Positions 24,685-33,314 of a stretch of DNA of 35,505 bases are shown in pieces. How positions within the stretch are numbered: position 1 is the stretch's first letter; the number at the start of each line of letters is the position of its first letter. Position numbers and translations under genes: made by a program. A model generated the notes under the pieces. It saw only the letters and a program-made list of their open reading frames with translations, did not search any database and was not told the origin of the DNA. Source of the stretch: Oscillibacter valericigenes (lineage in GTDB: Bacteria; Bacillota; Clostridia; Oscillospirales; Oscillospiraceae); NCBI RefSeq assembly GCF_021531435.1, contig NZ_JAFBIS010000021.1, positions 1-35,505 of the forward strand. Reading direction: 5' to 3'.

Positions 24685-26931
24685 TCACAGCGACCGCCGC
24701 AGGTACTCCGCCGTGATGGTATGGGCCCGCTCCGCCATTTCCTTTGGCGTGCCGGCAAAGACCACCTCGCCGCCCGCCGTGCCGCCGTCCGGGCCCACGT
24801 CAATGAGCCAGTCCGCCCGCTTCATCACATCCAGATTGTGCTCGATGACGATGACGGTATTGCCCCGGTCCACCAGGCCGTCCAGCAGCTCCATGACCTT
24901 TTCCACGTCGGAGGCGTGGAGGCCGGTGGTGGGCTCGTCCAGTACATAGATGTTGCCCTTCTTGTCCAGGTATTTCGCCAGCTTCACCCGCTGGCGCTCG
25001 CCGCCGGAGAGGGTGGACAGGGGCTGCCCCAGGCTGAGGTACGGCAGTCCCACCTCCAGCATGGCCCCCAGGGCCTTGCGGAGCTTTTTGTTGTCCTTGA
25101 AAAAGGCGTAGGCGTCCTCGGCGGACATCTCCAGGATCTCCACGATGTTCTTCCCGCGGTAGCGGCAGGCCAGGGCCTCTTTGCTGTACCGCTTGCCCTC
25201 GCAGGATTCGCAGACGGTGGTCACCGGGTCCATGAACACCAGCTCCGTGACGATGGAGCCCCTGCCGCCGCAGACGGGACAGCCGCCCTTGCTGTTGAAG
25301 GAAAAGAGAGAGGCGTCCACGCCGTTTTCCGCCGCCATCACCCTCCGGATCTCATCGAAGAAGCCCAGGAAGGTAGCGGGGGTGGAGCGGCCCGTGGCCG
25401 TCACCGGGGACTGGTCCACCAGCACCACCCGGTCATCATACTGTTTGGCGAACACGTCCCGGATGAGGGAGCTTTTCCCGGAGCCCGCCACGCCGGTGAC
25501 CACCGTCAGCACATCCAGGGGGATGTCCACCGACACGTTTTTCAGGTTGTGGACACAGGCGTTCCGCACCGGGAGGAAGCCTTTCGGGGTCCGCAGGTCC
25601 TCTTTCAGCGGCACGGTGTGCTTCATGGCCTCGCCTGTGCGGGTGCCGGAGAGGAGCAGGGCCTCATAGCTGCCCTGGAACAAAATCTCGCCGCCGTTCT
25701 TCCCCGCCAGAGGGCCCACGTCGATGACCTCGTCGGCGATGGAGATGACGTCCCTGTCGTGCTCCACCACCAGGACCGTGTTGCCCTTGTCCCGCAGGCT
25801 CCGCAGAAGCCCCGTCATGCGGTAGACGTCCCGGGGGTGCATGCCGGTGCTGGGCTCATCAAAGATGTAGGTCATGCCGGTGAGGGCGCTGCCCATATAC
25901 CGCACCAGCTTCAGCCGCTGGGCCTCGCCGCCGGAGAGGGTGCTGGACTCCCGGTCCATGGAGAGGTAGGGCAGGCCGATGTCGATCATCCGGGTGAGGG
26001 AGGCGGTCAGGGCGTCCACAATGGTCTTGGCACGGGGGTCCGTGATGGTCCCCAGCACCCGTACCAGCTCCGTGAACTCCATGGCGCACATCTCGTCGAT
26101 GCTGTACCCCGCCACCTTGCAGGCAAGGCTTTTGACATTCAGCCGCCGCCCCCGGCACACCGGGCAGGGCTTCTCCTCCACCAGATACATCAGCCGCTTG
26201 ACGGAGGCCTCCTTCAGCTGGGAGGTGTCCCGGTTGATGAGCATGCGGTGGAGGTAATGGGACACGCCGTCCACCTTTTTGTGGAGCCGCTTTCCGTCCG
26301 GGGTATCCGCGCCGTAGAGCAGGCGGTTGCGCTCCGTCTCCGTGAAATCCTTCCACTTTTTATCCAGGGGGAAGATGCCCGCCTCGGCGTACTGCTTCCA
26401 GTACCAGTTGCCCACATGGAAGGCCGGCAGGTCCGCCATGCCCTCGTTCCAGGTCTTTTCCGGGTCGATGCGGCCCTCGACGTCCACGGTCATGACCTTG
26501 CCGATGCCGGAGCACGCCGGGCACATGCCGTTGGGGTCGTTGAAGGAGAAATAGGAGGCCGTCCCTACGTAGGGCTCCCCGATGCGGGAGTAGAGCAGCC
26601 GCAGGGCGGCGTACATATCGCTGATGGTGCCCACGGTGGAGCGGGCGTTGCCGCCCAGCCGGGACTGGTCCACGATGACCGAGGGCGAGAGGTTTTCGAT
26701 GCGCTCCACCCTGGGCTTTTCGTATTTGGGCAGCCGTCCCCGCATGAAGGCGGTGTAGGTCTCGTTCATCTGCCGCTGGCTCTCGGCGGCGATGGTGTCA
26801 AAGACGATGCTGGACTTCCCGGAGCCGGAGACGCCGGTGAACACCACGATCTTCCCCTTTGGAATTTCAAGAGAGATATTTTTCAGATTGTTCTGGGTCA
26901 GTCCCCGAATGATGATTTTGTCCTGTGTCAT
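24685..26931 (-). CDS. UvrA-like ABC ATPase (UvrA2/drug-resistance type)
   Basis: 748 residues, shorter than housekeeping UvrA (about 940). Two ABC ATPase modules are visible: Walker A GVSGSGKS at 33-40 and GVAGSGKS near 490, two ABC signatures (LSGGEAQRLKL and LSGGERQRVKL), and zinc-finger pairs CPACSG, CPVCRG, CPVCGG, CESCEG. The UvrB-binding and insertion domains of true UvrA are reduced. Members of this class bind damaged or drug-bound DNA and often confer resistance to intercalators. ATG 26931 has AGGA eight bases upstream; the GTG at 26946 has no good ribosome site. Confidence 0.9.
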   Translation of the reverse strand: MTQDKIIIRGLTQNNLKNISLEIPKGKIVVFTGVSGSGKSSIVFDTIAAESQRQMNETYTAFMRGRLPKYEKPRVERIENLSPSVIVDQSRLGGNARSTVGTISDMYAALRLLYSRIGEPYVGTASYFSFNDPNGMCPACSGIGKVMTVDVEGRIDPEKTWNEGMADLPAFHVGNWYWKQYAEAGIFPLDKKWKDFTETERNRLLYGADTPDGKRLHKKVDGVSHYLHRMLINRDTSQLKEASVKRLMYLVEEKPCPVCRGRRLNVKSLACKVAGYSIDEMCAMEFTELVRVLGTITDPRAKTIVDALTASLTRMIDIGLPYLSMDRESSTLSGGEAQRLKLVRYMGSALTGMTYIFDEPSTGMHPRDVYRMTGLLRSLRDKGNTVLVVEHDRDVISIADEVIDVGPLAGKNGGEILFQGSYEALLLSGTRTGEAMKHTVPLKEDLRTPKGFLPVRNACVHNLKNVSVDIPLDVLTVVTGVAGSGKSSLIRDVFAKQYDDRVVLVDQSPVTATGRSTPATFLGFFDEIRRVMAAENGVDASLFSFNSKGGCPVCGGRGSIVTELVFMDPVTTVCESCEGKRYSKEALACRYRGKNIVEILEMSAEDAYAFFKDNKKLRKALGAMLEVGLPYLSLGQPLSTLSGGERQRVKLAKYLDKKGNIYVLDEPTTGLHASDVEKVMELLDGLVDRGNTVIVIEHNLDVMKRADWLIDVGPDGGTAGGEVVFAGTPKEMAERAHTITAEYLRRSL

Positions 26932-26963
26932 ATCATAGGTCCTCACTTTCCCGTCATGTGCGC

Positions 26964-26992
26964 ATCATAACAGATACAATTTTATATGTAAA
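26964..26992 (-). promoter_or_regulatory. Promoter of the UvrA-like/AraC operon
   Basis: Minus strand: -35 TTTACA (26987-26992), 17-bp spacer, -10 TATGAT (26964-26969). Confidence 0.82.
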
Positions 26993-27036
26993 CAGTGAAT
27001 TTTTCTCGACTTTTCTTGCCAAATCGAAAGAAATGA

Positions 27037-27060
27037 GGGCACACCGCGGGCGGTGTGCCC
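27037..27060. terminator. Hairpin terminator after the 95-residue unknown ORF
   Basis: GGGCACACCGC (27037-27047) and GCGGTGTGCCC (27050-27060) form a perfect 11-bp stem. On the plus strand TTGTTTTC follows, on the minus strand TCATTTCTTT, so termination is plausible for leftward transcripts from the pspC region. Confidence 0.7.
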
Positions 27061-27066
27061 TTGTTT

Positions 27067-27354
27067 TCACTTGCACCAGTCCTGGTAAGGCTGTGCGTCC
27101 AGTCGCTCCCGGCAGCCCAGTTTTTTGGCCAGCCGCCCCATAAAGACCCGCTGGACCGGGCGCCCCACCCGGTTGAACATCCGGATCTCTTTTTCGGGCA
27201 GATACTCCGGGGCGGCGAATTGGTCCACGGTCTGCTTGTCGAAATAACCGGTCCCTGGGTAATACCGGCCCATCTCCGCAACGGGCGTGCCGTCGGCCTG
27301 TTCCGCTTTCCGGCAGCGGCCGGCAAGGGCCGGCAAAACGCCGTCCGTCAGCAT
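27067..27354 (-). CDS. Unknown 95-residue protein, possibly the C-terminal piece of a larger one
   Basis: Starts inside the last codons of pspC (ATG 27354, different frame) without a ribosome site of its own. The sequence from about residue 14 (CRKAEQADGTPVAEMGRYYP, then IRMFNRVGRPVQRVFMGRLA, ending RERLDAQPYQDWCK) looks like real, folded, soluble protein and not like a chance frame, but no family was recognised with confidence. The first 13 residues are low-complexity and look like read-in sequence, so this may be the surviving end of a longer gene whose front was lost. Translation by coupling to pspC is possible. Confidence 0.45.
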   Translation of the reverse strand: MLTDGVLPALAGRCRKAEQADGTPVAEMGRYYPGTGYFDKQTVDQFAAPEYLPEKEIRMFNRVGRPVQRVFMGRLAKKLGCRERLDAQPYQDWCK

Positions 27355-27539
27355 TCCGGCGCGCGGGGAATGATGATCGCGGCGACGATGTAGGCCACAA
27401 AGCCGCTGCCGCCCATGGCGCAGAACAGTACCCAGGCCAGCCGCACCAGCGTGGGGTCAATGCCAAAATACTCCGCGATGCCGCCGCATACGCCGTCCAC
27501 CATTTTATTCTCATTGGATTTATAAAGCCGCTTGTTCAT
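27348..27539 (-). CDS. PspC-domain membrane protein
   Basis: 63 residues, almost only the PspC domain: MNKRLYKSNENKMVDGVCGG, then AEYFGIDPTLVRLAWVLFCA and a transmembrane helix (MGGSGFVAYIVAAIIIP). Short PspC proteins are widespread in Firmicutes and are linked to membrane stress, though the mechanism of stand-alone ones is open. GGAGG is eight bases before the ATG. The next gene frame starts within its end. Confidence 0.9.
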   Translation of the reverse strand: MNKRLYKSNENKMVDGVCGGIAEYFGIDPTLVRLAWVLFCAMGGSGFVAYIVAAIIIPRAPEC

Positions 27540-27677
27540 GTTTGCATCCTCCGCTCTTTCTTGTCTTTACCCATATTGTATATGCGTTTCCAGTCCGCCG
27601 ATAGGCACGTTTTGCAGGAGAATGTGTTTGTAATATAGTTTCCGTCCGCGCGGCGGCGCGGAGCGGGTTTTACAGGC

Positions 27678-27719
27678 AAAAAGCGGGGCGTGAACACCGT
27701 TTTCGATGTCACGCCCCGC
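27678..27719 (-). terminator. Terminator after the two-component operon
   Basis: GCGGGGCGTGA (27683-27693) and TCACGCCCCGC (27709-27719), perfect 11 bp, followed on the minus strand by TTTTT. It lies 18 bases after the response-regulator stop codon. Confidence 0.92.
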
Positions 27720-27737
27720 GTATGGCACAAAATGGCT

Positions 27738-28490
27738 TCAAACGTCCGCGCTTCCCTCCAGAAAGTCCCGCCGGTACTGGGACGGCGTCACGCCCTCGGC
27801 CTTTTTAAACACCTTGGTAAACACCCGGTAGTCCCCGTAGCCCGCCTGCTCCGCTACCTCGGCGATGGAGAGGGATGTGGAGAGGAGCAGCTTTTTCGCC
27901 TTCTCCATGCGGATATTGGTCAGGTAGGCCAGGAATCCCACGCCGATCTCGTTCTTGAAAAGCTGGCTGATATACTGGGGATTCAGGTGGAACTCCTCCG
28001 CCAGAACGGAGAGGCTCACCTCCTCTGCCAGGTGCGCCTGCAGATACCGGGTAATGCCCGTGATGGTCCGCTCCTGCTCCTCCGGTTCCGCCGCGGACGA
28101 TACCCGCTGTTCAAACAGGGAAATTTTCAGATTGTCGATGCAGGTGCCGAATTCCTCGTAGTTCACGGGCTTGAGGATATAGTCCGTGATCTGCAGCCGC
28201 AGCGCCTCCCGGCAGTAGGAGAAGTCGTCGTAGCCGGACACGATCACAAAGGCGGTGTCCGGGTGCTTCATCCGGCTGAGCTGGATGACCTTCAGCCCGT
28301 TCATAATGGGGATGTTGATGTCCATGATGACGATGTCCGGGCGCAGGGTGTCGATCTGGGCCAGCGCCTCCATGCCGTCGGCGGCCTCGCCCACCACCTG
28401 GCAGTCGTGGGCCTCCCAGTCAAAGAGACGCTTAAAGCCCTCCCGGATCATAATTTCATCGTCCACCAGCAGCACACGCAGTTTTTTCAT
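27738..28490 (-). CDS. Response regulator with AraC-type output (YesN type)
   Basis: 250 residues. Receiver domain 1-120 with acidic pair D10-D11, phosphorylated D57 in IVIMDINIPIMNG and K107 in ILKPVN. The output domain is an AraC helix-turn-helix pair (about 150-245: LSVLAEEFHLNPQYISQLFK and IAEVAEQAGYGDYRVFTKVF). This design usually controls sugar or oligosaccharide transporters. Its ATG overlaps the kinase stop codon (ATGA), so both proteins are made from one message. Confidence 0.95.
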   Translation of the reverse strand: MKKLRVLLVDDEIMIREGFKRLFDWEAHDCQVVGEAADGMEALAQIDTLRPDIVIMDINIPIMNGLKVIQLSRMKHPDTAFVIVSGYDDFSYCREALRLQITDYILKPVNYEEFGTCIDNLKISLFEQRVSSAAEPEEQERTITGITRYLQAHLAEEVSLSVLAEEFHLNPQYISQLFKNEIGVGFLAYLTNIRMEKAKKLLLSTSLSIAEVAEQAGYGDYRVFTKVFKKAEGVTPSQYRRDFLEGSADV

Positions 28491-29794
28491 GCCATTTCCT
28501 CCTCACGCAAAGGCAGCAGCAGACGGGCCGTCACGCCGCCTGTGGGATTTTCCGTGTAGCTCAGGCCATACTCCCGGCCGCAGAGCAGCTTGATCCGCTT
28601 CTGTACGTTCAGGATGCCGATGCTGCTGCCCTCCAGCCTGGCCGCCTGTTTTGCATAGTTCTGGAGCATCCGGTCGATCTCCGCTTTCTTTCCCTCGGCA
28701 AAGCCGCTGCCGGTGTCGCGGACCAGAATTTCCATCCGGTCCTCCGCCGCCCGCCGGGCCGAGATGCGCACTTCGCCCCGGTAGCCCTTGTTTTTCAAGC
28801 CGTGGAGCAGACTGTTTTCCACGATGGGCTGCAAAATGAAGTTCGGCACCTGCACGCCGCCCAGCTCCGGGTCGATGTCGTATTCGCATGTGAGCTCCGG
28901 GTAGCGGTAACACATCAGCTCCATGTATGCCTCCAGGAGCTCCATCTCATCGTCCAGAGCCACCATCTGCCGGTCCACCTTGACGCTGAGCCGGAAAAAG
29001 TCCACCAGCCGCATCAGCAGGTCCGCCACCTTTTTGTCTCCGTTGAGCTGCGCCTGGATGCGGATGGTATCCAGTGTGTTATACAGAAAATGGGGGTTGA
29101 CCTGACTTTTCAAATACAGCATGGACATCTTCTGTTCCGTCAGCTCCGCCCGGAGGATGTCCGGGTTTTCCAGCGTCAGATAGAAGGACATCGTCATCAG
29201 GGTGATGCCCATGCCGCTGATGAGCCAGGTGTGGTTCAACCACTGCATGGCGCAGACAGTCACCTCAATGAGCAGCGCCGCGCCGATGGCAAGCTTCTTT
29301 TTCTGGTCGATCTGCCTCCAGTTTACGGTCAAAAGTCCGGCACACAGCAGCAGGTAAAAGGCGACAGCTCCATAGGGGACCAACATATAAGGCCCGGAGG
29401 AATAGTTGCCCTCCGGGGTCACGGTGTAGGAGATCGGCAGCAGGAAATTGCCCAGCTCCGCCACAGCCAGAAAGATTCTGGCATTCCAGTCCAGCCGCCG
29501 CTGTCTCCCGGTCTCCTCCTCTACCAGAATGGCGATATACTGATAAAACAGATAGATCACCAGCACCATGCTGCCCAGAAACAGCCTGTGAACAGCATCG
29601 TTCAAAAACCTCGGCACGGCCTCCAAATGATGCACTGTGTAAACAGTGACGCCGTCCAGCGCCAGATGGATCAGCACAACGATCAGCAAGGCAGAAAACG
29701 TCCTGTGCAGCAGCGTATGCTTCTTTCCCGCGGAAAAATAGATGTAGGCAATGAACGCCAGAACAAGGAACAGTGCGATCTCCATTCGCAGCAT
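28487..29794 (-). CDS. Sensor histidine kinase, LytS/YesM class, multi-helix membrane sensor
   Basis: 435 residues. Seven or so hydrophobic helices form the N-terminal sensor (about 1-205, beginning MLRMEIALFLVLAFIAYIYF), with no large extracellular domain. The catalytic part follows: phospho-acceptor H235 in QVNPHFLYNTLDTIRIQAQL, the N-box LQPIVENSLLHGLKNKG and the ATP lid DTGSGF, then SSIGILNVQKRIKLLCG. Start 29794 has AGGGGGA eight bases upstream. The signal is unknown; a membrane-buried sensor suggests a lipophilic molecule or membrane state. Confidence 0.93.
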   Translation of the reverse strand: MLRMEIALFLVLAFIAYIYFSAGKKHTLLHRTFSALLIVVLIHLALDGVTVYTVHHLEAVPRFLNDAVHRLFLGSMVLVIYLFYQYIAILVEEETGRQRRLDWNARIFLAVAELGNFLLPISYTVTPEGNYSSGPYMLVPYGAVAFYLLLCAGLLTVNWRQIDQKKKLAIGAALLIEVTVCAMQWLNHTWLISGMGITLMTMSFYLTLENPDILRAELTEQKMSMLYLKSQVNPHFLYNTLDTIRIQAQLNGDKKVADLLMRLVDFFRLSVKVDRQMVALDDEMELLEAYMELMCYRYPELTCEYDIDPELGGVQVPNFILQPIVENSLLHGLKNKGYRGEVRISARRAAEDRMEILVRDTGSGFAEGKKAEIDRMLQNYAKQAARLEGSSIGILNVQKRIKLLCGREYGLSYTENPTGGVTARLLLPLREEEMA

Positions 29795-30006
29795 GGCATA
29801 TCCCCCCTGAATGATATTGTATTGGGTATGTCCGCTCATAGATAGGCTGATAATCAAGGCAGTTGTGTCAGTTTTATAGATGCCGTGTTCTATTTTATCA
29901 TATCACTGCCCCGGAGAGAAATCCACAGGGCAGATGACTGGTTCCGGTTCGCAAAGGCCGTTCTGTGCGCCCGCCAAAAACTTTTCAGAAAAATTGGTGC
30001 AAAGTC

Positions 30007-30036
30007 TTGACAAAACTCGTCCCACTCTGGTATAGT
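30007..30036 (+). promoter_or_regulatory. Promoter of the tRNA cluster
   Basis: -35 TTGACA (30007-30012), 18-bp spacer, -10 TATAGT (30031-30036), thirty bases before tRNA-Met. The region 29858-30000 upstream shows no gene. Confidence 0.85.
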
Positions 30037-30065
30037 AATTCGTGCCCGTTGTTGGGTGTTGATTT

Positions 30066-30142
30066 GGCGGCATAGCTCAGTTGGCTAGAGCATGCGGTTC
30101 ATACCCGCAGTGTCCCCGGTTCAAATCCAGGTGCCGCTACCA
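30066..30142 (+). tRNA. tRNA-Met (CAT)
   Basis: 77 bases with encoded CCA, cloverleaf complete: acceptor GGCGGCA/TGCCGCT, D arm GCTC/GAGC, anticodon stem TGCGG/CCGCA with CAT, T loop TTCAAAT. The T stem CCCGG/CCAGG has one C-A mismatch, unusual. The acceptor start is that of an elongator, not of the initiator; an Ile tRNA with a modified CAT cannot be excluded. Confidence 0.9.
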
Positions 30143-30182
30143 AATCCATGAAGCGCCGCGGGGCGCTTCATGGATTCTAAAT

Positions 30183-30257
30183 GGCCCGTTGGTCAAGTGG
30201 TTAAGACACGGCCCTTTCACGGCTGTAACATGGGTTCGAATCCCGTACGGGTCACCA
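30183..30257 (+). tRNA. tRNA-Glu (TTC)
   Basis: 75 bases with encoded CCA. Acceptor GGCCCGT/ACGGGTC, anticodon loop CTTTCAC giving TTC, T arm ATGGG-TTCGAAT-CCCGT. Confidence 0.95.
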
Positions 30258-30305
30258 TCCCATAAGACGTCGTGAGACACGGCGTCTTGTGGGTCCAAAA
30301 AACAA

Positions 30306-30382
30306 GGAGGCTTAGCTCAGCTGGTTAGAGCGCCTGCTTCACACGCAGGAGGTCACTGGTTCGAGTCCAGTAGTCTCCACCA
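30306..30382 (+). tRNA. tRNA-Val (CAC)
   Basis: 77 bases with encoded CCA. Acceptor GGAGGCT/AGTCTCC, anticodon stem CCTGC/GCAGG with CAC, T loop TTCGAGT. It is the last gene of the cluster and lies 226 bases from the integrase gene, so its 3' end is the likely integration site. Confidence 0.95.
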
Positions 30383-30383
30383 G

Positions 30384-30420
30384 AAAGTTCCTGATTTCTT
30401 GCGAAATCAGGAACTTTTCT
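30384..30420 (+). terminator. Terminator of the tRNA cluster
   Basis: AAAGTTCCTGATTTC (30384-30398) and GAAATCAGGAACTTT (30403-30417) form a perfect 15-bp stem with the loop TTGC, followed by TCTTTAT. It starts one base after the tRNA-Val CCA. Confidence 0.92.
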
Positions 30421-30608
30421 TTATATTTCATCAAAATAATTCGGTCGTATTTTTTCGTTTTTCTCCTGACCCAAACCGTGACCCATAAGCGGAAACGAGC
30501 GGAAAGGATGAGACAGCACCAGGTAGGATTTTCCCTGCCTGGTGCTGATTTTTGCGGCTTTTTCGTGTTTTTCGGATATACAAGTTTCGGCTGATTTTTT
30601 GACATATC

Positions 30609-31766
30609 TCACATTGCTTGGCTGATGACGTTCCCGATGGTGTCTGCCGCATCCCGTTTCATCTCCGCTGTGGCATGGGTGTAGGTGCTGAGGGTGAATC
30701 CTGCTGAGTAGTGCCCCAGAGCACCGGACAGGGTCTTGACATCCACGCCGTTTTTCAGGGATAACGTTGCGAAGGTGTGTCGGAGGTCATGGAATCGGAT
30801 GTGTTCGGCGCCGATGGATTTCAGGATTTTATCATGGGTGTGACGGAAGGAATCCGGGTCGAACATGGTGCCCGTCTTGGGCGAGGGGAACATATAGGGA
30901 TTGCCCGGATGTTTCTTGTGTTCCTCCACCAGTAAGTCCACTGCTTGCTGCGGGATTGCCAGCGTCCGAACCGAATTCTGCGTCTTTGGTTGGCTCACTA
31001 CCAGTTCACCTTTGATGCGATTTACCTGCTTGGTCACGGAGATCGTCCTTGCCTCGACGTCCAGGTCAGTCCAGAGAAGGGCGAGGAGCTCGCCACGCCG
31101 CAGGCCGGTGGTTAATTCCAGATAGTATGCCGCCAGCAGTCCGCGCTTGTCTGCTTCCATTAGGTATGGCCCGATTTTCTCCTGCGGCAGTACCTTCATT
31201 TCCTTTTTCTCCATCTTTGGCAGTTTACAGCCCCTTGCAGGGTTTACAAGGAGCAGTCTTTCCTTGACTGCCTGTTCGAGGCAGTTGTTCAGCAGGGTGT
31301 GGATACCGTGGACTACCCGCACACTTAACCCTTTGTTTTTCAGCTCGATGTGCTTGTACCGTTGTACCCTTCCGTTTTTCTGGAGGTCGTTGTAGAACTT
31401 CTGGATTTGAATCGTGGTCAGCTTGTCCAGTTTGATATCTCCCAGTTGAGGGATGATGTGGTTGTCGATGTAATTCAGGTAGTAGTCCTTTGTTTTTTCT
31501 CGTAATCTCGGTTCGGCGTAGACCTCATACCACAGTTTGATCCAGGTTCTGACCGTGTAGGTAGTTGCCCTGGTGACATCCAACTGCTGGCTGTCCGCGA
31601 TTGCTTTCTTTAGCTTCTCTTTGACTTCGCCTTGGGTCTTGCCGAGGACGTTTTTGTAGATGGTTTTGCCGGTATTCGGATCATGTCCTGCCGTGTACCT
31701 GCCCTCCCAGCGTCCATCTTTCCGTTTGCGGATACTGCCCTCGCCGTTGGCTCGTTTCTTTGCCAT
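30609..31766 (-). CDS. Tyrosine site-specific integrase (Tn916/phage type)
   Basis: 385 residues. An N-terminal AP2-like arm-binding domain (MAKKRANGEGSIRKRKDGRW), a SAM-like core-binding domain (about 70-190) and a catalytic domain with R223 (TGLRRGE), H326-x-x-R329 (HDLRH), H352 (LGH) and the tyrosine nucleophile Y362 (TYTHA): all catalytic residues are present, so the enzyme should be active. It points toward tRNA-Val, the usual layout of an element inserted at a tRNA 3' end; the other end must lie beyond 35505. Its ATG overlaps the stop of the DUF6809 gene. Confidence 0.95.
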   Translation of the reverse strand: MAKKRANGEGSIRKRKDGRWEGRYTAGHDPNTGKTIYKNVLGKTQGEVKEKLKKAIADSQQLDVTRATTYTVRTWIKLWYEVYAEPRLREKTKDYYLNYIDNHIIPQLGDIKLDKLTTIQIQKFYNDLQKNGRVQRYKHIELKNKGLSVRVVHGIHTLLNNCLEQAVKERLLLVNPARGCKLPKMEKKEMKVLPQEKIGPYLMEADKRGLLAAYYLELTTGLRRGELLALLWTDLDVEARTISVTKQVNRIKGELVVSQPKTQNSVRTLAIPQQAVDLLVEEHKKHPGNPYMFPSPKTGTMFDPDSFRHTHDKILKSIGAEHIRFHDLRHTFATLSLKNGVDVKTLSGALGHYSAGFTLSTYTHATAEMKRDAADTIGNVISQAM

Positions 31767-32071
31767 CAGTCATCCCTCCTCTGCTGTTGCCCCATTCGGC
31801 GTTCTTCTTCCTCTGCGAAGGAATAGGGCGGTTCCGTGTTCAGTTCCGCAATGATCCCCCACGCCAGACGGAATCCTGCCGCGAAGCTGGCGAGAGAGGT
31901 TTCGTCCCGCAGCTCCGCTTCCAAGTCTACTAACTTCAGAAGACTGCGGCGTTCCGGTTTGGTCTTCCCCTCAGTCAATGCCTGGTGGATTTCGTTGATT
32001 TCCTGCCGCAGTCCCGGGAAGTCCGGCTCCTTGAAGAATTTTCGCTGTAGTCCTCTCATGTATTCGTACAT
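31766..32071 (-). CDS. DUF6809-type protein next to the integrase
   Basis: 101 residues: MYEYMRGLQRKFFKEPDFPG, then LIKLVDLEAELRDETSLASF-type helices (residues 60-75) and AAGFRLAWGIIAEL. The pattern is that of DUF6809, small helical proteins often found with mobile-element integrases in clostridia. Function unknown; an excisionase or accessory role is possible from position but there is no helix-turn-helix to support it. Its TGA and the integrase ATG share a base, so the pair is coupled. Confidence 0.75.
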   Translation of the reverse strand: MYEYMRGLQRKFFKEPDFPGLRQEINEIHQALTEGKTKPERRSLLKLVDLEAELRDETSLASFAAGFRLAWGIIAELNTEPPYSFAEEEERRMGQQQRRDD

Positions 32072-32233
32072 CGTATCGCCTCCTTGTCAGCGACACACAA
32101 TACCATCCCTTGACCTTAATAGCCATCCCAACAGGGCAGAGTTATCAATTTGTTATCAATTGGGTTTTGAACCGAGCCAAGGTTTATTCTTTGTTTTGCG
32201 ACGCAATTCTTGAGGGTGTTCGTCTGCAAAAAG

Positions 32234-32276
32234 CATCTTCCGCTCCAGCATTCGGCAGAGCGGAAGATGTCCTTTT
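32234..32276. terminator. Bidirectional terminator-type hairpin
   Basis: CATCTTCCGCTC (32234-32245) and GAGCGGAAGATG (32258-32269), perfect 12 bp, flanked by TCCTTTTTG on the plus strand and CTTTTTGC on the minus strand. There is no obvious gene to terminate on the plus strand. Confidence 0.78.
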
Positions 32277-32997
32277 TGCTCACAATAGCATCGTTTTCTG
32301 GGAATGACCCCTACTTTTTTCTTGTGAGAGTAAGCTCTCAGGGAAGGCGACCGCAGAAGCCATATTACTCCTCTGATTTTGACCCCACTTTGGAACTCCC
32401 TGAAAATCCCCGTAACTGCCCGCACTGCGGGCAGAAGTGACCGAACAGAGCGCCACACTTGACGCCTGTTCTTTATCCTGCTTTTCTTTTCGTCCCTCGC
32501 AAGCCTTCGAAAACCAGCCCAAATCCGCCCTCACGGCCCTGACCGGTGTCTGTTCCCGCTGTTCCCGGCAAAACCGCACACAGCGGCTCACAGGGGCAAA
32601 CAGGGCGGGAGTTGCGCGTCTTATCCAGTTCCTGCTTTTCGGGGGGATAACCTGACGGCGTGGCTTTCCCTTGTTATTCTTCGTCTTTTTGATATATTCC
32701 CCACTATCTGATGAAGAGGGGATACCCCATCTGTTGTGGGCGGAGTCATGGTTCTTGGGAATTTTTCAGCAGCAGATTTTCTCCCACAAATCGCCCACGC
32801 TGCTTTGGGTGTGGCTTGAAGGTGTACGGATGGCACCCATCTCACGCCGAGGGCACACAATGGCTCACAGGGCCAACCAGGGTTTAAATCAACGCTTGTT
32901 TCTTCTTTCTATGACCACAGGTTCTTCTTTGTCAACTGCATCGCAAATTTTGATTTGGGGCTTCGTGATATCCCAATCTTCTTTTCCTTGTCAACAA

Positions 32998-33024
32998 ATC
33001 CGGCCGGGCAAGCCCCGGCCGGAT
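32998..33024. repeat. GC-rich inverted repeat
   Basis: ATCCGGCCGGG (32998-33008), loop CAAGC, CCCGGCCGGAT (33014-33024): a perfect 11-bp stem without a T-run on either side. Could be a protein-binding palindrome or a structural RNA element; role unknown. Confidence 0.6.
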
Positions 33025-33189
33025 GGTTACCGATAAAACCATGTCAACTGCCCCGAATAGGCTGAATGGTTTATTTCCGCGCCTCTCTGTAATCGGATTG
33101 GCCTTGATAGTCTGGAAGGTCGCGACAAATCCTGAGGGCGCTGCCAAAACGCAGTTTTTCAAGAAAAGTCCCAGCAGGTATCCATGGTC

Positions 33190-33228
33190 AAAAATGCAGA
33201 ACGGCCAGCAAAATGCTGGCCGTTCTGC
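33190..33228 (-). terminator. Terminator after the DUF554 gene
   Basis: GCAGAACGGCCAGCA (33196-33210) and TGCTGGCCGTTCTGC (33214-33228), perfect 15 bp with an AAA loop; on the minus strand ATTTTTG follows. Confidence 0.88.
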
Positions 33229-33314
33229 GACTCTGGAAATCTATGCGCTTCTGCTTGGCATGGGCAAATGGCGTGGAACATCTGCCAAGGCCATACAAGG
33301 AGTGCCAAAGGGGA

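Larger units (their letters stand above)
32072..33189. other. Gene-poor stretch in the mobile element
   Basis: About 1.1 kb with only short, low-quality open frames on both strands. A plus-strand frame ends in PENPRNCPHCGQK (stop 32440), a zinc-ribbon-like tail that may be the end of a decayed gene. Otherwise it holds the hairpins at 32234 and 32998, and three copies of GTCAAC (32931, 32990, 33043), which on the other strand read GTTGACA. Such stretches in integrative elements may hold origins of transfer or replication, but no clear nick site was seen. Confidence 0.5.

Noticed and set aside
24637..26970. A 777-codon open frame on the plus strand opposite the UvrA-like gene
   Set aside because: It is antisense to a clearly recognised gene and is rich in His, Gly, Arg and Gln, as expected from the complement of GC-rich codons. 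The same holds for the long frames opposite the MFS/LacI genes (189-2306), the symporter (18068-20161) and the M20 gene (14862-16220).
32671..33162. Short frames on both strands in the gene-poor part of the element
   Set aside because: They have no ribosome sites, unusual composition and no recognisable motif.
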